From: CALMFT01 sp035333525
Lineage (GTDB): Bacteria > Patescibacteriota > Gracilibacteria > Absconditabacterales > Absconditicoccaceae
DNA length: 25,687 bases
NCBI GenBank assembly: GCA_035333525.1
Contig: DAOQQF010000011.1
Coordinates: forward strand, 1 to 25,687
Direction: 5' to 3'
The notes under the pieces are model-generated. The model did no database searches, was not told the DNA's origin, and was given only the letters and a program-made list of their open reading frames with translations. Positions 8,926 to 18,728 of the stretch are shown here, one piece after another. Every line of letters begins with the position of its first letter. The stretch's first letter is position 1. Both the position numbers and the translations under genes were made by a program.

Positions 8926-11103
8926 ATGTCTTTATTCAAACGTATCATTCTTTCGTTATTTCCCGAACAGTTTCAATGAACAATTAACTCAATCGGAGTA
9001 TTTTTGGGATTAATAAATACCAAATTGTTTTTTACCGTCATCAACAAGAGAATGGTAGAAAATCCTAAACTCAATCAATTTGATATTGGACTAGATACTG
9101 TTGAAACTAAGATTTGATTTGGGAATGAAGCTCATATCAAACCTAAAGATCTTGATCTCTATTTTTCCTATTGTGCAGCTGCCAATATGAATGGTCATAA
9201 ATTTTATTCTATCACCACTATTGGTGCATTGAGTAGTATCGCCTTTTCACCCTATTTTATCAATGATTTTCCTAGAAATAAAAAATGAACAGACTACTAT
9301 ATGATTGTCTTAATTTGTATCAATATTGTTTCCTATCTCTTTGGTTCTAGAATCAAAGTCTTTCCTCCTCATATGAATGATAATGAGTCTTTTCATCGAT
9401 GCATTGAAATATTTTTTACCACATATCGTTATCTTCTCCAAGCATATAGTGTAAAAGTTACCGATGCACAATTTGAGGCTCTCAAAAATAAATTATTGGT
9501 TCATATTGATGTATTTTTCAGCTTATATATGATCTATAAAAGGATCAATACACTATTGAAAACTAATCACTATGATGAAGATTTTCTTCAATGGATGTAC
9601 AGCCAAGAAATTAAAAAAAATAAATCAAATCAAACAAAACTCAATGAGTTTATATCATGTTATCAAGAGTACAAGTATGAAAGCGCTTTTCGTGGTTTTG
9701 AAGATACTCTCTTGGATATTATTATGCCTGCAGAAATTATGATCAAACTGCTCTACAATCGAGAAGATGTGTTCTTGATCAGTGAACGCATCATTCCTGC
9801 TATATATAAACCAAGTAGCATTGAAAAACACTTAGCAAATACCATGACTCACAAAGATCAGTATGTGGACAAACTGTTGGAGTATATCATGGATCATAAA
9901 CCACGAAAAGAATACTTTTTCCCGACGGTAAAAAAAATGGTAGTGGAGGCATTTCATGAAAATCGCTTTGGTGATGAAGAAGTTGAAGAATGGCTCTCAA
10001 GTATTTCCGATTGAAGCTCTCTGTTTACGATACCCCATCAACTTAAAAAAGAAGGAATGATGATGGATAGATTACTTAATTTTTATGTTGGTTTACTAGG
10101 GACATTTTGGATAGGCAGATGAGATTCATTGGAGCTCAGACTGTGTTATCCTGATATTTTTACCCATCATCAAGATTGGTCTTGATGAAGAGAGTCTATG
10201 AACTACTGTAATACCTATCTTCATACCCGAAACAAAAATGCCTTCTTTTATAAAACTATTTTTGACGGAGTAAGATCATGAAAACAAAGTTTTCTTATAC
10301 CCTACACAGCTCAAGTCAAAGAAGTGTATAATTATGGCTATATTATAGAACAAATGCATCAATCTTCACTCGCTATCATCCTCCAAGACTTTCTTACCAA
10401 TGATATCAAACTATCTATTCATCAAGCACCTATTATCAAACAATTTGAATTACTTCATGGTCAGACTATACAATCTGTGATTGAACTTAACCAAGTCAGT
10501 TTTATCGAACAGTATTATCATCACATAGAGTCTATACTTCATCATCCGGTTCTTGTTCAATCATGATTAAAGATTACTCATCCTGATGGCATAAAAAACC
10601 TTAAAGATCAAATCTACTCACTAGAATATCGAATCATTCGTGATATGATCTGATCACTTCCTCATCAGATTATCAAAGATACCTACAATGATGTTGTTAT
10701 ACTTCATATCGTAGCGACCCTCAAAGATACATTAGTTTGATTTCTTTTTTTGATGACAGCAACTCTAATGAAAGAAAAAGAAAAATGAACAGGTTATGAA
10801 ATATCTAGCCTCATTCATGTCTATCTAAAAGACGTACTAATGCTATCAAATAGTATCATCAATGAGTTTGCTAAGGCGCTTCATATAGTATATGATCGTT
10901 ATCATGAACTCGTTCAGACTCGAATGAAAATTGATGATAATCATTATTTTTTGGATGTCGGAGTTGATTGCTGGTGGATCTATCTAAAAAAAGAGTCATA
11001 TCATATTGATCAACTTACAACTGAGGATATTCTACGATTCCGTGGCTATCTCAAACATATTACCTACTACAACAAAAGAACTATTATACCAAAGTTACAC
11101 TAG
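8926..11103 (+). CDS. Large protein of unknown function (725 residues)
   Basis: I do not recognise this protein. It is continuous over 725 codons only with UGA read as glycine; in-frame TGA codons cut it into several shorter conventional ORFs. A hydrophobic pair of segments at about residues 95-145 (ending YMIVLICINIVSYLFG) could cross or touch the membrane; the remainder looks helical, rich in Tyr, His, Ile and Lys, without obvious catalytic motifs, repeats or Walker boxes. The start ATG 8926 is the first in frame after the divergent promoter region shared with the PLD gene. The stop (TAG) is five bases before the methyltransferase start, so the two are very likely cotranscribed. Confidence 0.8.
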
Positions 11104-11108
11104 AGATT

Positions 11109-11750
11109 ATGACCCATACACCTTTCAATCTCATATCATCAAATCTCAAAACACTCTGTCGTATGACAAACGTACCCTGTATTTCTGACCAAACAGAATT
11201 ATTTCTCCATAATATAGTTAATCTTATCAAACCTCAGTCAATACTAGAAATATGATCAGCTTATGGTTATAGTCTCATCTGTTTTGCACAGTGGATACAA
11301 CCACGATGATGAGTAATACAATGATGTGAAAGAGCTTATCCAAACCATGTTCAACTATCTCATCTATTAAGACTTTCACAACTATATGGATTGACTAATC
11401 GATCATACTGGTATGGCAGCTTTTTGGATGCACCAATACATACACGAAAACAACAGCCTTACGATTTGGTTTTTGTAGATGCACAAAAATCAGATTATCC
11501 AGTATATATCAATCATCTCATAACCTATAATCTGATAAAAGAAAACGCCATCATAGTATGCGATGACGTTATCAAATATCACGAAAAAATGAATAACTTA
11601 CCTGAATGTTTCCAACAACATTGATTATATTATCATACCTATCAGATCGATCATGATGATGGTATTATCGTAGCTTGCAAAGATACTACGATCGTAGAAC
11701 AATACATAGACTCTATTTGATCTCAATGAGATAGCCAGTTAATTCAGTAG
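11109..11750 (+). CDS. SAM-dependent O-methyltransferase (family 3-like)
   Basis: This class I methyltransferase transfers a methyl group from S-adenosylmethionine to a small-molecule hydroxyl. The 213-residue product has the SAM-binding motif LEIGSAYGYS (about residues 46-55, first glycine from TGA), a middle segment ending YDLVFVDAQKSDY that holds the metal/SAM acidic residues typical of catechol- and caffeoyl-CoA-type O-methyltransferases, and a late IVCDDV element matching the family's second acidic pair. Substrate is unknown. It follows the 725-residue gene by five bases. Its last 38 bases overlap the 3' end of nusA on the other strand. Stop is TAG. Confidence 0.8.
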
Positions 11751-12750
11751 CAAGTTTGATATTGGATGCTGATTTACCTATGGCTTTGGATTTTTCACCT
11801 TCTGGCACTTTGACTTGCGCCTTTTTGCCTATAATTTGAACACTGGTAACCTTTGCTGGCTTGAGCGCATCAGCAACAAGTTTTTCTTCTCCACCATCTT
11901 CATCATACTCAATAATATCAATTTTTTCTCCATCAAGTAAGGTCAAAATCGTATTGATTCTTTGTCATTTCTGTCCGACAAATACTCATACAGGATCAAT
12001 ACGTTCATCACTAGTACTTACCACAATTTTGGTTCTTTTACCAGGAATTCTGACTATTTTATCAATAAACACCCTACCTTCCTCCAACTCAGGAATAACT
12101 TTTTTGAGTAAAGCTTCGATAAAATCACTTGATGATTGAGTAATATCAAGCGTAATAGCACTTCCATCTTTGGCAATCTTTTTGAGTAAAACAAATACTT
12201 CTTCTCAAATCGCATACAACTTTCCAGGAATTTGACCTGAAGGCATAAGCACTACCGCAGTATTATCTATGTCCAAAATAACAGTCTCACCTACTGATCT
12301 AAGAACTTTTGCTCTGAGAAGTTCTCATTGTCTATGAGAAAAGTTATCATAAAATTTTTCTTTTTCAATCTCTTTAATTCTTTGTTTAATAGTCTGAACA
12401 GCTGCCTGTGAAGCAATTCTAGAAAAATTAAGATCATCAGGAGTAATATTGATACCAAATTTGTGACCAACTTGCAAGTTAGGATTCATCTTTTGGGCAT
12501 CATGTAAGGTAAGTTGTCTTGCATCATCTTCAACCTCTTCAACAACCTCCATTTCCTTGTACACTTGTATATCACCTTCAGCTCAAATCTTGATCAACAA
12601 TTGAACTTTTTTGTCGTTAGAAACATAGTCTTTTTTGTAAGCTGTTTTGATACCGAGTTTGACGATATCCATCACGGTAGCAGGGTCTAACTTGTAATCT
12701 TTGGTCATCTCCAAGATGGCATCTTTCATTTTTTGTGGGTCTAGTTTCAT
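11713..12750 (-). CDS. nusA: Transcription elongation/termination factor NusA
   Basis: NusA binds RNA polymerase and nascent RNA and modulates pausing, termination and antitermination. The 345-residue product contains the polymerase-binding N-terminal domain (about 1-125, including LNFSRIASQAAVQTIKQRI), an S1 domain (about 138-205), KH1 (about 206-280, with VRIPGKRTKIVV and DPVGVFVGQKGQRI) and KH2 (to the end, EKSKAIGKSASNIKLA). It ends after KH2 and lacks the acidic repeats of E. coli NusA, as in Gram-positive forms. The usual rimP-nusA-infB cluster is absent: the gene lies 32 bases after a nuclease gene instead. The stop (TAG) lies inside the convergent methyltransferase gene. Confidence 0.95.
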
Positions 12751-12782
12751 GAGCAAGGGGAATAAAAAGTAAAATAAGTATC

Positions 12783-13751
12783 TTATATAGGTAAATTTTT
12801 TATTTTTTCTTCTAGTTTTGACATAATCTGATAGGTTGCTACTGCAATCGGTTTAGTTGTATCTCTGAGAGCGTATTCTACAGTAAGCTTATGTTTCTTT
12901 TTACATAAAATAATTCAAATAGATTCTCATTCATCATCTTTTCTTATTTGTTGATCCAATAAACTCAGGTAGAAATTCATTTTACCGATAAATTCGGGTT
13001 TAAATTCTTCTACTTTGAGTTCTATAGCAAACAATCTTTTGAGTCCTCTATGATAAAATAATAAATCTACGAAATAATCAGAATCGTCTAAAGTAAGTTT
13101 ATACTGACTTCATATAAAACAAAAATCAGTTCCAAGTTCCAATAAGAATTGCTTAATGTGCTCAATAAGTGTTTTTTCTAATTGTTTTTCAGCAAATGGT
13201 TCTGATAATGACAAGAAGTTGAGAATATATTCGTCCTTAATAATAGTCTTGACCAAATCACTATCATCAGGTATTGTTAATCCAAAATTATTCGTTCATT
13301 GTTGTTTTGATATTGTATAAGCATTTCACTCTATTTGGTGTACCAAAACATTCCTCGATAATCATTGCTCAATAGTCAGCTTTATATAAAACTCCTTTTC
13401 TTCTATTGTCTTACACTTGTCCATAATGACGATGTTTTGTCCTCGTGGTAATTGTGCAACAAGTTGTTGCACTATTGGAAAATCAACATATTGCTCATAA
13501 AAATTAAGCATATATTTGAGATTTCTCACTCCATAGCCACTTTTATCACCAAATTCTTGTGTTAAATCTTGAGATAGTTGTTCAATTACCTTAGTTCACC
13601 ATCACTCTATCTGTTGTTGTTCATAAATGATTTTTCAAATTGAAAAATAAGTCTCAATCAATTGAGTATTTACTTTACGATAGGCAAAAATCTGAGACTG
13701 TTTGATGGTCTGTTTGATGTGAGAAAGGAAATGATGATAACTGGAAAGCAT
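12783..13751 (-). CDS. YhcG/DUF1016-type PD-(D/E)XK nuclease
   Basis: The 322-residue product matches the DUF1016 (YhcG) family: an N-terminal helical domain (about 1-150, with GDKSGYGVRNLKYM) and a C-terminal PD-(D/E)XK nuclease fold. Visible nuclease signatures are SDYFVDLLFYHR (strand with the acidic residue), LFAIELKVEEFKPEFIGKM (E-x-K) and SIGIILCKKK followed by VEYALRD. These proteins are found near restriction or recombination genes, but their cellular role is not settled. About half of the glycines (9 of 17 that I count) are TGA, so the gene is long resident in this code. It is 32 bases upstream of nusA. No partner restriction or methylase gene is visible. Confidence 0.9.
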
Positions 13752-13786
13752 CAAAGAATAATAAACACATAACTATAATCTGAACT

Positions 13787-13975
13787 CTATCGTAAAACAC
13801 TACTATAAACATCTTTTATAAAAAGATCCCCTTTATAGAAAAGATCCCGCACAGGTGCGGGATCATCTCGGTAAAACTCTATACCTAGTATAATCAGGTT
13901 GATCCAAAATGCAAGAGGAAAAAAAATAAGTAAAAAATAAGTAAAAAACAAAAATATTACAAATAAGAGATACAA
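13787..13975 (-). CDS. Small hydrophobic protein (doubtful)
   Basis: A possible 62-residue product with a long N-terminal hydrophobic helix (FVIFLFFTYFLLIFFPLAF) and a charged tail (EFYRDDPAPVRDLF). The only available start is TTG 13975, three bases after a UAA. A strong hairpin with a T-run (13838-13864) lies inside the reading frame. It is either a small membrane peptide whose message ends in a terminator, or non-coding space between two minus-strand genes. Stop is TAG. Confidence 0.3.
   Translation of the reverse strand: MYLLFVIFLFFTYFLLIFFPLAFWINLIILGIEFYRDDPAPVRDLFYKGDLFIKDVYSSVLR
13838..13864 (-). terminator. Rho-independent terminator, minus strand
   Basis: GATCCCGCAC (13843-13852) and GTGCGGGATC (13855-13864) form a perfect stem (nine pairs with a four-base loop in practice). 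On the minus strand it is followed by TTTTC. It would end the transcript of the gene at 13988-14512 and insulate the nuclease-nusA pair. Confidence 0.6.
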
Positions 13976-13987
13976 TCTTTATAACCA

Positions 13988-14512
13988 TTACATGTTTATG
14001 GGTTTATTATTGCAATAACTTTCATATACAAAAAATTCTAACGGAGTAGTAGGATTTTGTTGCTTATATTTTATTTCATTTTCTAACTGTCTCCTATTAA
14101 AATTTAAATGCTTAAAAAGTACTTTAAATGTCTCTTTGTATTTATCAATATTTTCACTTATTATCGACATATTTTTACTCTCTAATATCTCCACAAATTT
14201 GTTTTGTAGAGTATAATAATCTAGAGCTCCATCATTCGAGGGGGAAGCCAATAGAGTATCATCTATAGCCCACGTAATATTTTTTATATTTTTGTCGTCG
14301 CTCTTTTGATGAGTTTTCCAATTGGACAGTAGAGTATTTTGCAAATCAACAATTATAGAATGTTGACTTTCGCTAAGAACTTTTTTAAAAAAATAAAATC
14401 AAGCACTACTTCAAAATCTATTATAATGCTTTAAAAATTCACTATCAGATAATTTATGTGCAAATTCTGTCATACATACTTCTTGTTGCTCAGGAGTCAT
14501 GATTAGATACAT
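13988..14512 (-). CDS. Hypothetical protein (174 residues)
   Basis: Not recognised. The product is hydrophilic, rich in Lys, Asn, Ser and Phe, with no signal peptide, membrane helix or known motif. Two glycines near residues 38 and 42 (RFGSSAGFYFF) are TGA codons, so it follows the resident code. Starts ATG 14512 or ATG 14500 are both possible and neither has a Shine-Dalgarno motif. It is divergent from the gene at 14772 across a 259-base AT-rich space. Stop is TAA. Confidence 0.6.
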
Positions 14513-14644
14513 AGTACTAAGAGAACATATAAAAGAAAAGGGAGTATTTGAGAAAAATTATCTTATCTATAACTATAATATAACTATTATCAAGTACTAC
14601 TATGAGCTAAGACATAATATATAGCTATAAGATGGATAAAAAAA

Positions 14645-14679
14645 CACTTGACTTTTTATATAATAAATCTATTTATCAT
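14645..14679 (+). promoter_or_regulatory. Possible promoter of the small-gene cluster
   Basis: TTGACT (14648-14653) is followed by AT-rich sequence with TTTATC and TATCAT candidates 18-20 bases later. The 12-mer CACTTGACTTTT that contains the -35 box is identical to that at 4461. The remainder of the 14513-14771 space shows no other clear signal. Confidence 0.4.
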
Positions 14680-14771
14680 ATTGTTGTAGTTCATTACCAT
14701 TTCAAGTATCAAATAACTGAAGTGTTTTTGACTATAAACTAAAATAGTCACCAATTAAAATTTTAAAATAT

Positions 14772-15080
14772 ATGAACAAAAAGAATTTTTTTAACGTCAA
14801 ACTCATTGATTCAAATATAGAGTTTGTAATTGTAACATGGGAAAATAGTATAGATGAACTTGCTTTCTTGTTTTCACTGCGACAAACAATGACAGTTGAA
14901 GTAGAAAAAATCATATTAAAAGAAAATCAATCCGAACCAGATATTATTGATTTACTTGTTTATGATGACAGATTTTTTGTAACTATAGATACGATTAAGC
15001 AATTTTGTCAGACCATTAACTTCTTTCATATTAGTAGACCTCTTCTTTCTATAAGTGAATTGAGGAGAGATTATCAGTAA
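14772..15080 (+). CDS. Hypothetical protein (102 residues)
   Basis: Not recognised. The product is acidic, with alternating hydrophobic stretches that suggest a small alpha/beta fold (FNVKLIDSNIEFVIVTWEN, then DIIDLLVYDDRFFVTID). It contains no glycine at all, so its code usage cannot be judged. ATG 14772 is the first in frame, stop is TAA. It begins a same-strand run of three small AT-rich genes. Confidence 0.6.
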   Translation: MNKKNFFNVKLIDSNIEFVIVTWENSIDELAFLFSLRQTMTVEVEKIILKENQSEPDIIDLLVYDDRFFVTIDTIKQFCQTINFFHISRPLLSISELRRDYQ

Positions 15081-15135
15081 AAGAGAGAAGCCGAACGCTC
15101 TAAAGGTAAGGCATCAAAAATAAAAAATTAAAGAA

Positions 15136-15489
15136 ATGACAGTAAAATCATTGCTAACCTACATGGTTGGTTTAAAATTCGCTTTTCTTCTGATTATTTT
15201 TTCAATGATGAATAAGAGTACTACTAAGATAATGTTCTTTACATTTATCAGTGTAGTATTGCTTTCATTAACTTATATCATCATAAGAAACAAATGGAGT
15301 TATCCAGCTGTACGATATGGTATTTGTGCTGCACTTCTTGGTAGTGCTGTAGGGATTATAGAGAATTGGCTATATAATCAGCTACAATTATCAATTATTC
15401 CACTTTGCATATTAGGAATACTAATAGGAGAAGCAACTTATCTTATCAATGTAAAACAAAACAGGGAAAACGAAAACTGTATAGAGTAG
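15136..15489 (+). CDS. Small integral membrane protein (117 residues)
   Basis: Four hydrophobic segments are visible (about 8-24, 30-49, 60-76 and 83-100) with short loops, and a charged C-terminus (NVKQNRENENCIE). No known family is recognised. All six glycines are GGN. The leader TTAAAGAA before ATG 15136 is nearly the same as that before the next gene (TTTAAAGAA before ATG 15516). Stop is TAG. Membrane location next to a second membrane protein with a long cytosolic tail suggests they work as a pair. Confidence 0.65.
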   Translation: MTVKSLLTYMVGLKFAFLLIIFSMMNKSTTKIMFFTFISVVLLSLTYIIIRNKWSYPAVRYGICAALLGSAVGIIENWLYNQLQLSIIPLCILGILIGEATYLINVKQNRENENCIE

Positions 15490-15515
15490 TCAATCACAAA
15501 ATAAAATTTAAAGAA

Positions 15516-16157
15516 ATGAATAGTTTATTAAAAAAAGCTTTTGATGTAGAAGCTTTTCAAAAAATCAAAACAAAAATAGATAGTGACATCACACTATCTC
15601 AGGCGTATACTCTGTCTCATGAGTTAAAAGGTATAAAGAGAGAGCACGAGCATCCTTGGTTTAATTTCTGTGCCTTCTTTTTATTGGGAATTGCTTTACT
15701 ATTTATGTTACGCATTTTGTTCTTTATATTTCCTATTACAATACAAAGCATTGTGTTGGGGATTCTTTTCTCTGTACTCATTATATTTGCAATGTTTGTG
15801 TCGCTATATACTATAAAAAATTACTTCGTGTATAAAAAACATTACCATCAAGAATATACTGATGTTAGTGAAAAACTACAACAAAAGATAAAAGAAATAA
15901 ATGCAAAAGACGATGCAGAAAGATTTGTATTGGATTTGTTCCTTCAAAAGAGAGGAAGTCATCTTTTGAAAGTTGTTGAACAAGAAATAGACAAAGAAAT
16001 AGACATAGAAGACCACATCAAAGAAAGATTACTTCAAGAATTAAGAGAGGTATTCTTGATAGAGAATAATGACTGATACTTGAAATGACCAATTCCTAGG
16101 TACTCCTATTGGGATTGGTGAACTATTATGAATCATCAATCCCATAGGAAATCCTAG
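15516..16157 (+). CDS. Membrane protein with coiled-coil tail; probable former TGA stop at 16074
   Basis: The product has an N-terminal helical part (about 1-45), two transmembrane helices (about 50-70 and 77-100) and a long charged, probably coiled-coil tail (DVSEKLQQKIKEINAKDDAE and onwards). Under code 25 it runs to TAG 16155-16157 (213 residues). At 16074, however, a TGA follows a natural-looking end (FLIENND), and the 27 codons after it are tryptophan-, proline- and tyrosine-rich and run straight into the terminator hairpin. Its other glycines (four) are all GGN. I infer that TGA was the stop in a standard-code donor. Without UGA release the host would make the longer form. Function is unknown. 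Confidence 0.6.
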
Positions 16158-16173
16158 TGGGATTTTCTTTTTA
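16105..16173 (+). terminator. Terminator with alternative (attenuator-like) hairpins
   Basis: Three related segments occur in order: CCTATTGGGATTGGTG (16105-16120), CATCAATCCCATAGG (16134-16148) and CCTAGTGGGATT (16153-16164), then TTTTCTTTTT. The middle segment can pair with either neighbour: with the third it makes a terminator with its T-run, with the first a competing hairpin. This is the layout of an attenuator. No plus-strand gene follows within 3 kb, so readthrough would be antisense to the ABC gene. Confidence 0.7.
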
Positions 16174-16271
16174 TGAAAAACTAATCATCTCTGGAGGAGA
16201 GTGTCTGCCTTTGGTAGATAAACTTGGGGGTGAGGATAAAATCCGTTCATACGGGAAAACCATACAGTTAC

Positions 16272-16934
16272 CTATAACACCTGTTTTTTACACCCTTCGT
16301 GTTTGGAGGTAATATAAGAGATAAGTTGTTGGTCGTGAGTAATGAATAAGATGGTATGACCACGTTTATGAAGGTCAATCATAGTGTCGGCCACTATCAA
16401 ACTATTGTCTCGATCCAAGTTTCCTGTTGGTTCATCAGCAATAATAAATTCAGGTTGTGAAACTAGACTTCTAGCAATACTGACTCTTTGTTTTTCGCCT
16501 CCGGACAATGTCTGACACGTCAGATGTTTTTTTTCAGATAGTCAGACAGTTTTCAGAATATCTTCAATAAATTCATAACGATCAAGAGGATCGCTATTAT
16601 CGATAATCAGAGGATACGTTACATTGTCCCATACTGACATAGTATCAAGTAGTTTATAGTCTTGAAAGATAACGCCCATTTTTCTTCTATATGCTTGAAC
16701 CTCGGATGGAGTAAATCTTGCAATATCTTCTTTGTGGTAAAAAATCGTCTTGGTTGGTGGGATGAGTTGTCTGAGAAGAAATTTCACCAGAGTTGTTTTA
16801 CCCGATCATGATTTACCTATCAAAAAAGTAAAATCACCTTGATCCAGCGTAAAATCAAATCAATCAAAAATAGACTGATCCTCTAATCCAGGATAAGACC
16901 ATGATAAATTATGTATTTCAATCAAATGAGACAT
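16272..16934 (-). CDS. ABC transporter ATP-binding protein, FtsE-like
   Basis: The 220-residue ATPase has all motifs in order: Walker A GKSGSGKTT (40-48, one glycine from TGA), Q-loop (VIFQDYKLL), signature LSGGE (143-147), Walker B FIIADEPTG (163-171) and switch His200 (ITHD). QDYKLL followed by VWDNV and the DEPTGNLD block match the FtsE/LolD/MacB subgroup; FtsE, which with FtsX controls peptidoglycan hydrolysis at division, is the best guess. No FtsX-like permease is adjacent, so the partner is elsewhere. ATG 16934 is the first in frame; stop is TAG. A weak CCGT/ACGG hairpin with TTTTAT follows 3' of the gene. Confidence 0.88.
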
Positions 16935-17040
16935 AACACCAAAAGGGAATATAAAAAAATGAAAAATGATATCTTATAGTAGTGATTATCAATCATATTT
17001 TCAACTCTCTGGTCAGATTATCAGATATTCTGATTGACAA

Positions 17041-17073
17041 AACCAAAAACATCTTCTCATCACAAGAAGATGT
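17041..17073 (-). terminator. Rho-independent terminator after the MIP channel gene
   Basis: ACATCTTCT (17049-17057) pairs with AGAAGATGT (17065-17073) around a seven-base loop. On the minus strand it is followed by TTTTTGGTTTTG. It lies 50 bases past the channel gene stop. Confidence 0.75.
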
Positions 17074-17122
17074 CTAAGGTATTTATAAAAATACTATACC
17101 AACAAGTACAAAACTAATTCCC

Positions 17123-17743
17123 TTAGTTATTAGTAGTTATACCCCTATATACAAGTCCTGCTACGATTCATCCGAGAAGTTGTCAGACAAGATGTTGCCA
17201 AATCATAGAAGTCGCAAAAAGTCCATCAAACCATGAACCAATCACTACTGCTGGGTTAAATCCTCATCCAGAGATTGAACCAACAGTCACAGCTCATACA
17301 AAGACGATGAAGCCGATAGCCCATCCATAGAAACTATTTCCTTCATTTGCTTTAGTTGCTGCTACATTGTGAACAACCCAAACCAATGCAAAAGTATACA
17401 AAAACTCCACCACAATAACCTTGAGAGCACTTGGGTCCAAAGTAACAGTAGTAAGTTTTCCTCAGATAATCCATGCAACCAATAAACCAGCGATAATTGC
17501 TCCTACAAGTTGACTAATCCAATAAGGAATTACTTGTGACCATGAAAGTTTACCACTTGTAGCCAATCCTAACGTAACTGCTGGATTGTAGTGAGCTCCA
17601 GAGATGTGTCCACCAGCGTACACCAACACTGCTAATGCGGTACCTACAACCAATGCTGTCATAGCTCCACCAAATTTGACCGCCAAACCGATAGAAAGTA
17701 CAAAAAAGAACGTACCAATAGCTTCACCAAGATACTTTTTCAT
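17123..17743 (-). CDS. MIP family channel (aquaporin/glycerol facilitator-like)
   Basis: MIP channels conduct water, glycerol or other small neutral solutes passively across the cytoplasmic membrane. The 206-residue product has the six-helix, two-half-helix layout with both NPA boxes: residues 53-55 (SGAHYNPAVTLG) and 163-165 (SGGGFNPAVVIG). It is short, with clipped termini. The residue after the second NPA, usually the selectivity-filter arginine (NPAR), is Val166, so solute choice is unlikely to be that of AqpZ or GlpF. ATG 17743 is preferred over TTG 17755 because it gives the normal MKKYLGEAIGTF start. Most glycines are GGN with a few TGA. It has its own terminator and its neighbours do not suggest a substrate. 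Confidence 0.9.
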
Positions 17744-17838
17744 GAATGAAAACAAAAAAATAAATAAAGAATAAAGGAATAAAGACCTTTGCCATAGACG
17801 AATGTACTTTGGGGATTAAAATACAAGGAGTTTACGAG

Positions 17839-18720
17839 TTAGACGCCCAAAAAGAAGATGATATAATCAGAAAAATAATATGTTACTATTGCTATAATTA
17901 CAAATGATAGTATCATAATGGGGACCAATGGAAGTTCATATGATGTTTGATCTATTTTTTTCTTAGATACTATGGTTATGAGCATCACACATAAAATACC
18001 CGCTATACTAGTAATAGCCAGATAAAGTACCGACCACAAAAACCAACCAAGAGAAGAAACACTGCTCATACCCAGCAAACTATAGTCTCATGCACTATCA
18101 CCATAAGATAATAGCACAAAAGGACTCAATAAACCAATAATCATACTTACCAGTACATCTCCAAATCATAAACCCTGTCTTCGTTCACCATAGAGTATTT
18201 TTGCAGTACATAATCATATAACCCAAGCCATAAACCAAACTCACGTCATATTTATCAGAGGGATAAACCATTCATATACATCAAAGAGATTGTAATCCAA
18301 TAGCATAATTCATGCCACCATCATTCATCGCCATCCAAGATGTATTTCACGACGAACACTATCTGTCACACCAAGAATAATCATACCTATTAGTATAAAT
18401 ATAACCACCATTCACACTCATAGTTCATATATTCACATAGTCATAAACCACCACATACCTACTACACCCAATACACCAGAAAAAAACTCAACTCATAGAT
18501 AACTCACATCCAGTTTATAATGACACGTACGACATTGCGCACCCAATACTATATAAGAGATAATCGGAATCATCTCATACCATCTCAACTGGCGGCCACA
18601 ACCATCACATATCGACCTGTCAGACAGACGTCCAATATGTCCATGATGAACGATCCACAAAATCCATGATCATATACACGATCAGAAAATGAAAGCGATA
18701 ATAAGTAAAATAATATACAT
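17839..18720 (-). CDS. Prepilin peptidase / type IV pilin methylase
   Basis: This membrane aspartic protease cleaves the leader of type IV pilins and usually N-methylates the new N-terminus. The 293-residue product has multiple membrane helices, the zinc-binding cytosolic loop with two CxxC pairs (Cys38, Cys41, Cys63, Cys66; CDGCGRQL and CRTCHY) typical of bifunctional PilD, and the two catalytic aspartates: Asp120 (ILGVTDSVRREI) and Asp188 (GFGDVLVS). It implies type IV pili or a DNA-uptake system; of its likely partners only ComFC is in this window. ATG 18720 is the first in frame; stop is TAA. Upstream lie a repeat and AT-rich palindromes. Confidence 0.93.
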
Positions 18721-18728
18721 ACAATAAC

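Noticed and set aside
16041..16250. Minus-strand 69-codon frame starting MNGFYPHPQVYLPKAD.
   Set aside because: It runs through the terminator hairpins and the 3' end of a plus-strand gene, and its repeated IPLG/IPIG comes from the inverted repeats.
16174..16271. Possible non-coding RNA between the terminator and the ABC gene.
   Set aside because: Only weak short stems; no match to tmRNA, SRP RNA, RNase P or tRNA that I can recognise.
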